Positions 12,040-13,251 of a stretch of 13,251 bases of DNA are shown in pieces. Origin of the DNA: Candidatus Kuenenbacteria bacterium (GTDB lineage Bacteria; Patescibacteriota; Patescibacteriia; UBA2591; PGYQ01); NCBI GenBank assembly GCA_016209005.1, contig JACQWZ010000119.1:1-13251 (forward strand). The letters are read 5' to 3'. The notes beneath the pieces are model-generated. The model saw only the letters and a list, made by a program, of their open reading frames with translations, searched no databases and was not told where the DNA came from. The stretch's first letter is position 1. Each line of letters starts with the position of its first letter. The position numbers were made by a program, and so were the translations under genes.

Positions 12040-13098
12040 ATGCAGGCTCCAAATTTATTGCCGGAAGAATTAAGAAAAAAAGAAGAAGAATTAGAAAAAA
12101 GAAAAATCAAGCCAGAGACAGAAGAAATAAAATTAAATGTTCCGGATAAATTAAATATCCCAAAAAAAGAAATTGAAAACAATAGAAATGCTATTGGATT
12201 TTTTGATGGAATTAAATCTTTTTTTTTAAAAAAACCAAAACAAAAATTAGAAAATACAGAAATTAAATCCATCGAACAACGAACAAAATTAAAAAATGAA
12301 GAAAGTTTTAAAGAAAAAGCGTCTCTTTTAGCTTCAGCTCCTTTACCCCTCACCTTTTTCAGAAAAAAGGTGAGGGGTTTGCCTAAAATACCAGCTCAAA
12401 AAATAGAACACAAATTATCAGAAGCGCCAAAAATAATAAAAGAAAAAGAAGAAAATGAGGAACAAATTTCAAGGGGACTGGAAATTAATTTAATTCCTGA
12501 AGAAATGAGAAGTTTTGTTAGACCAACTAAACAAATAAAAACTTTGTGGAAAGTTTTAATCGGAAGCGTAATTATTCTTATAATATTTTGCGGAGGATTA
12601 ATATTTTATAAATCGGATATTGTTAATCAAATCCAAAATTTTCAAAATCAAATAAAAAAATTAGATAATGAATTAGCTAATTATAGCGAATTTAAAGAAC
12701 AAGAACAAATACTTCAAACCAGAATAAAATCAACTCAAAAATTAATAGATACTCATATTTATTGGACGGATATTTTATCTTTTTTAGAAGATACTATAAT
12801 AAAAGATATAACTTATACCGCTCTGAATTGCAGTTTAGATTCATCTCAAAAAAATAACGATAATAAAAATGAATTAATAGCAAAAATTAATATTGAGGGC
12901 GTTGGAAAGGATTTTGCCGCTATAAAAAATCAATTATTGACATTTCAAAAATCTGAAAACTTTGTAAAAACAGTTGAAATTAGCGAACTTTTATCCACAA
13001 AAGAACAAAAGAAAAAGAAAGAATTGAAAGAATTGAAAGGAATCGGATTTAAAATAGACATAGAATTACAACCCGGAATTTTACAACACACATTCTAA
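12040..13098 (+). CDS. pilN: PilN-like type IV pilus inner-membrane protein with long N-terminal extension
   Basis: 352 residues. The PilN core is LEINLIPEEMR (147-157), one TM helix (about 169-190), a coiled coil (195-235, NQIQNFQNQIKKLDNELANY) and a periplasmic beta-type C-terminus. PilN binds PilM through its cytoplasmic INLLP-like tail and pairs with PilO. Unusual here is a ~145-residue cytoplasmic extension that itself starts MQAPNLLPEELRKKE, a second PilM-docking-like motif, followed by a charged low-complexity linker. A 34-base palindrome lies in frame in the linker (residues 102-113, LPLTFFRKKVRG). Typical PilN is about 180-210 residues, starting at the INLLP motif. pilO would be expected next, but an insertion-element end begins 17 bases after the stop. 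Confidence 0.85.
   Translation: MQAPNLLPEELRKKEEELEKRKIKPETEEIKLNVPDKLNIPKKEIENNRNAIGFFDGIKSFFLKKPKQKLENTEIKSIEQRTKLKNEESFKEKASLLASAPLPLTFFRKKVRGLPKIPAQKIEHKLSEAPKIIKEKEENEEQISRGLEINLIPEEMRSFVRPTKQIKTLWKVLIGSVIILIIFCGGLIFYKSDIVNQIQNFQNQIKKLDNELANYSEFKEQEQILQTRIKSTQKLIDTHIYWTDILSFLEDTIIKDITYTALNCSLDSSQKNNDNKNELIAKINIEGVGKDFAAIKNQLLTFQKSENFVKTVEISELLSTKEQKKKKELKELKGIGFKIDIELQPGILQHTF
12345..12378. repeat. 34-base palindrome inside the pilN-like gene
   Basis: ACCCCTCACCTTTTT (12345-12359) and its exact reverse complement (12364-12378) with a 4-base loop. 15-bp perfect arms with a 10-bp GC-richer end stand out sharply from the surrounding A-rich codons. Confidence 0.9.
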
Positions 13099-13115
13099 AT
13101 TAAAAATTATAAATT

Positions 13116-13251
13116 CAGGACTTACGCACATTAATAAAATAAGGTAAAATATAGATAGTAAACTTAACATAGAAAGGGGGTGAAAGTCTATATCAAGCTT
13201 TATAAACAAAGAGCTTTATTGTCACTATTTAATTAGCAATCAGAATAATAA
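13116..13251. mobile_element. Left end of an insertion element, continuing past the window
   Basis: CAGGACTTACGCA (13116-13128) is identical to the reverse complement of the right end of the MITE at 1137-1149. No matching inverse end occurs before 13251, so the element is longer than 136 bases and may be the full-length, transposase-bearing relative. The following sequence has a strong Shine-Dalgarno-like AGAAAGGGGGTG (13171-13182) inside a possible 8-bp stem (13149-13156 with 13186-13193), but no long open frame within the window. Confidence 0.6.

Noticed and set aside
284..13098. Use of UGA as a glycine codon (as in some CPR lineages), since no complete gene ends in TGA
   Set aside because: All genes read at full family length under the standard code, and ten TAA/TAG stops are unsurprising in AT-rich DNA.
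13180..13236. GTG-initiated 18-codon frame behind a strong Shine-Dalgarno-like AGAAAGGGGG, possibly a leader peptide
   Set aside because: The GTG overlaps the purine run, leaving almost no spacing, and the frame is too short to tell from chance. It is more likely subterminal sequence of the insertion element.

Overview
The window is very AT-rich, compact, bacterial chromosome sequence. Three traits together suggest a Patescibacteria/CPR (Parcubacteria-like) genome: short family-length housekeeping genes, an almost complete lack of Shine-Dalgarno sequences, and a type IV pilus PilM/PilN pair beside an archaeal-type UMP kinase. This placement is inference; no rRNA is present to confirm it. All ten complete genes end in TAA or TAG and read through under the standard code.

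Layout. Bases 1-6414 carry a minus-strand block. In transcription order it holds an AAA/DUF4143 ATPase (6414-5224) with its own promoter and an overlapping palindromic operator; a four-cysteine flavodoxin-fold oxidoreductase (5038-4463); a one-TM protein with a large extracytoplasmic beta-repeat region (4336-2444); tgt, overlapping it (2466-1306); an archaeal-type UMP kinase (982-284); and the 5' end of a probable M20 peptidase that leaves the window (138-1). Next come scpA (7291-6584, minus) and ftsW (7447-8556, plus), which diverge from two interlocked promoters. rpmE (10431-10054) and prfA (9955-8900) form a minus-strand ribosomal-protein/release-factor pair converging on ftsW. pilM (10735-11838) and a pilN-like gene (12040-13098) form a plus-strand type IV pilus pair. 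Seventeen bases after pilN an insertion-element end begins and runs to the window edge.

The most unusual feature is between, and inside, the genes. Nearly every gap is filled by degenerate tandem arrays of 7-base units (8-base in two places), such as TTGTTAA, AACTTTA, ATTCYGC, TTGAAAA and GTTTTTTT. These arrays tend to occur as inverted pairs that could fold a whole gap into one hairpin (989-1261, 8623-8871, 11842-12036). The same arrays, plus separate short palindromes, are read in frame inside proteins: the L31 tail is made almost entirely of them, TGT has a short insert of them near its active site, and the PilN-like linker holds a 34-base perfect-arm palindrome. Several genes start directly after a T-run at the end of such an array. 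A 116-bp MITE with 13-bp inverted ends and a 5-bp target duplication sits inside one array, and its end sequence recurs exactly at 13116.

Functional themes are pyrimidine nucleotide supply, tRNA queuosine modification, chromosome condensation (ScpA) with septal peptidoglycan synthesis (FtsW), translation (L31, RF1), and type IV pilus assembly.
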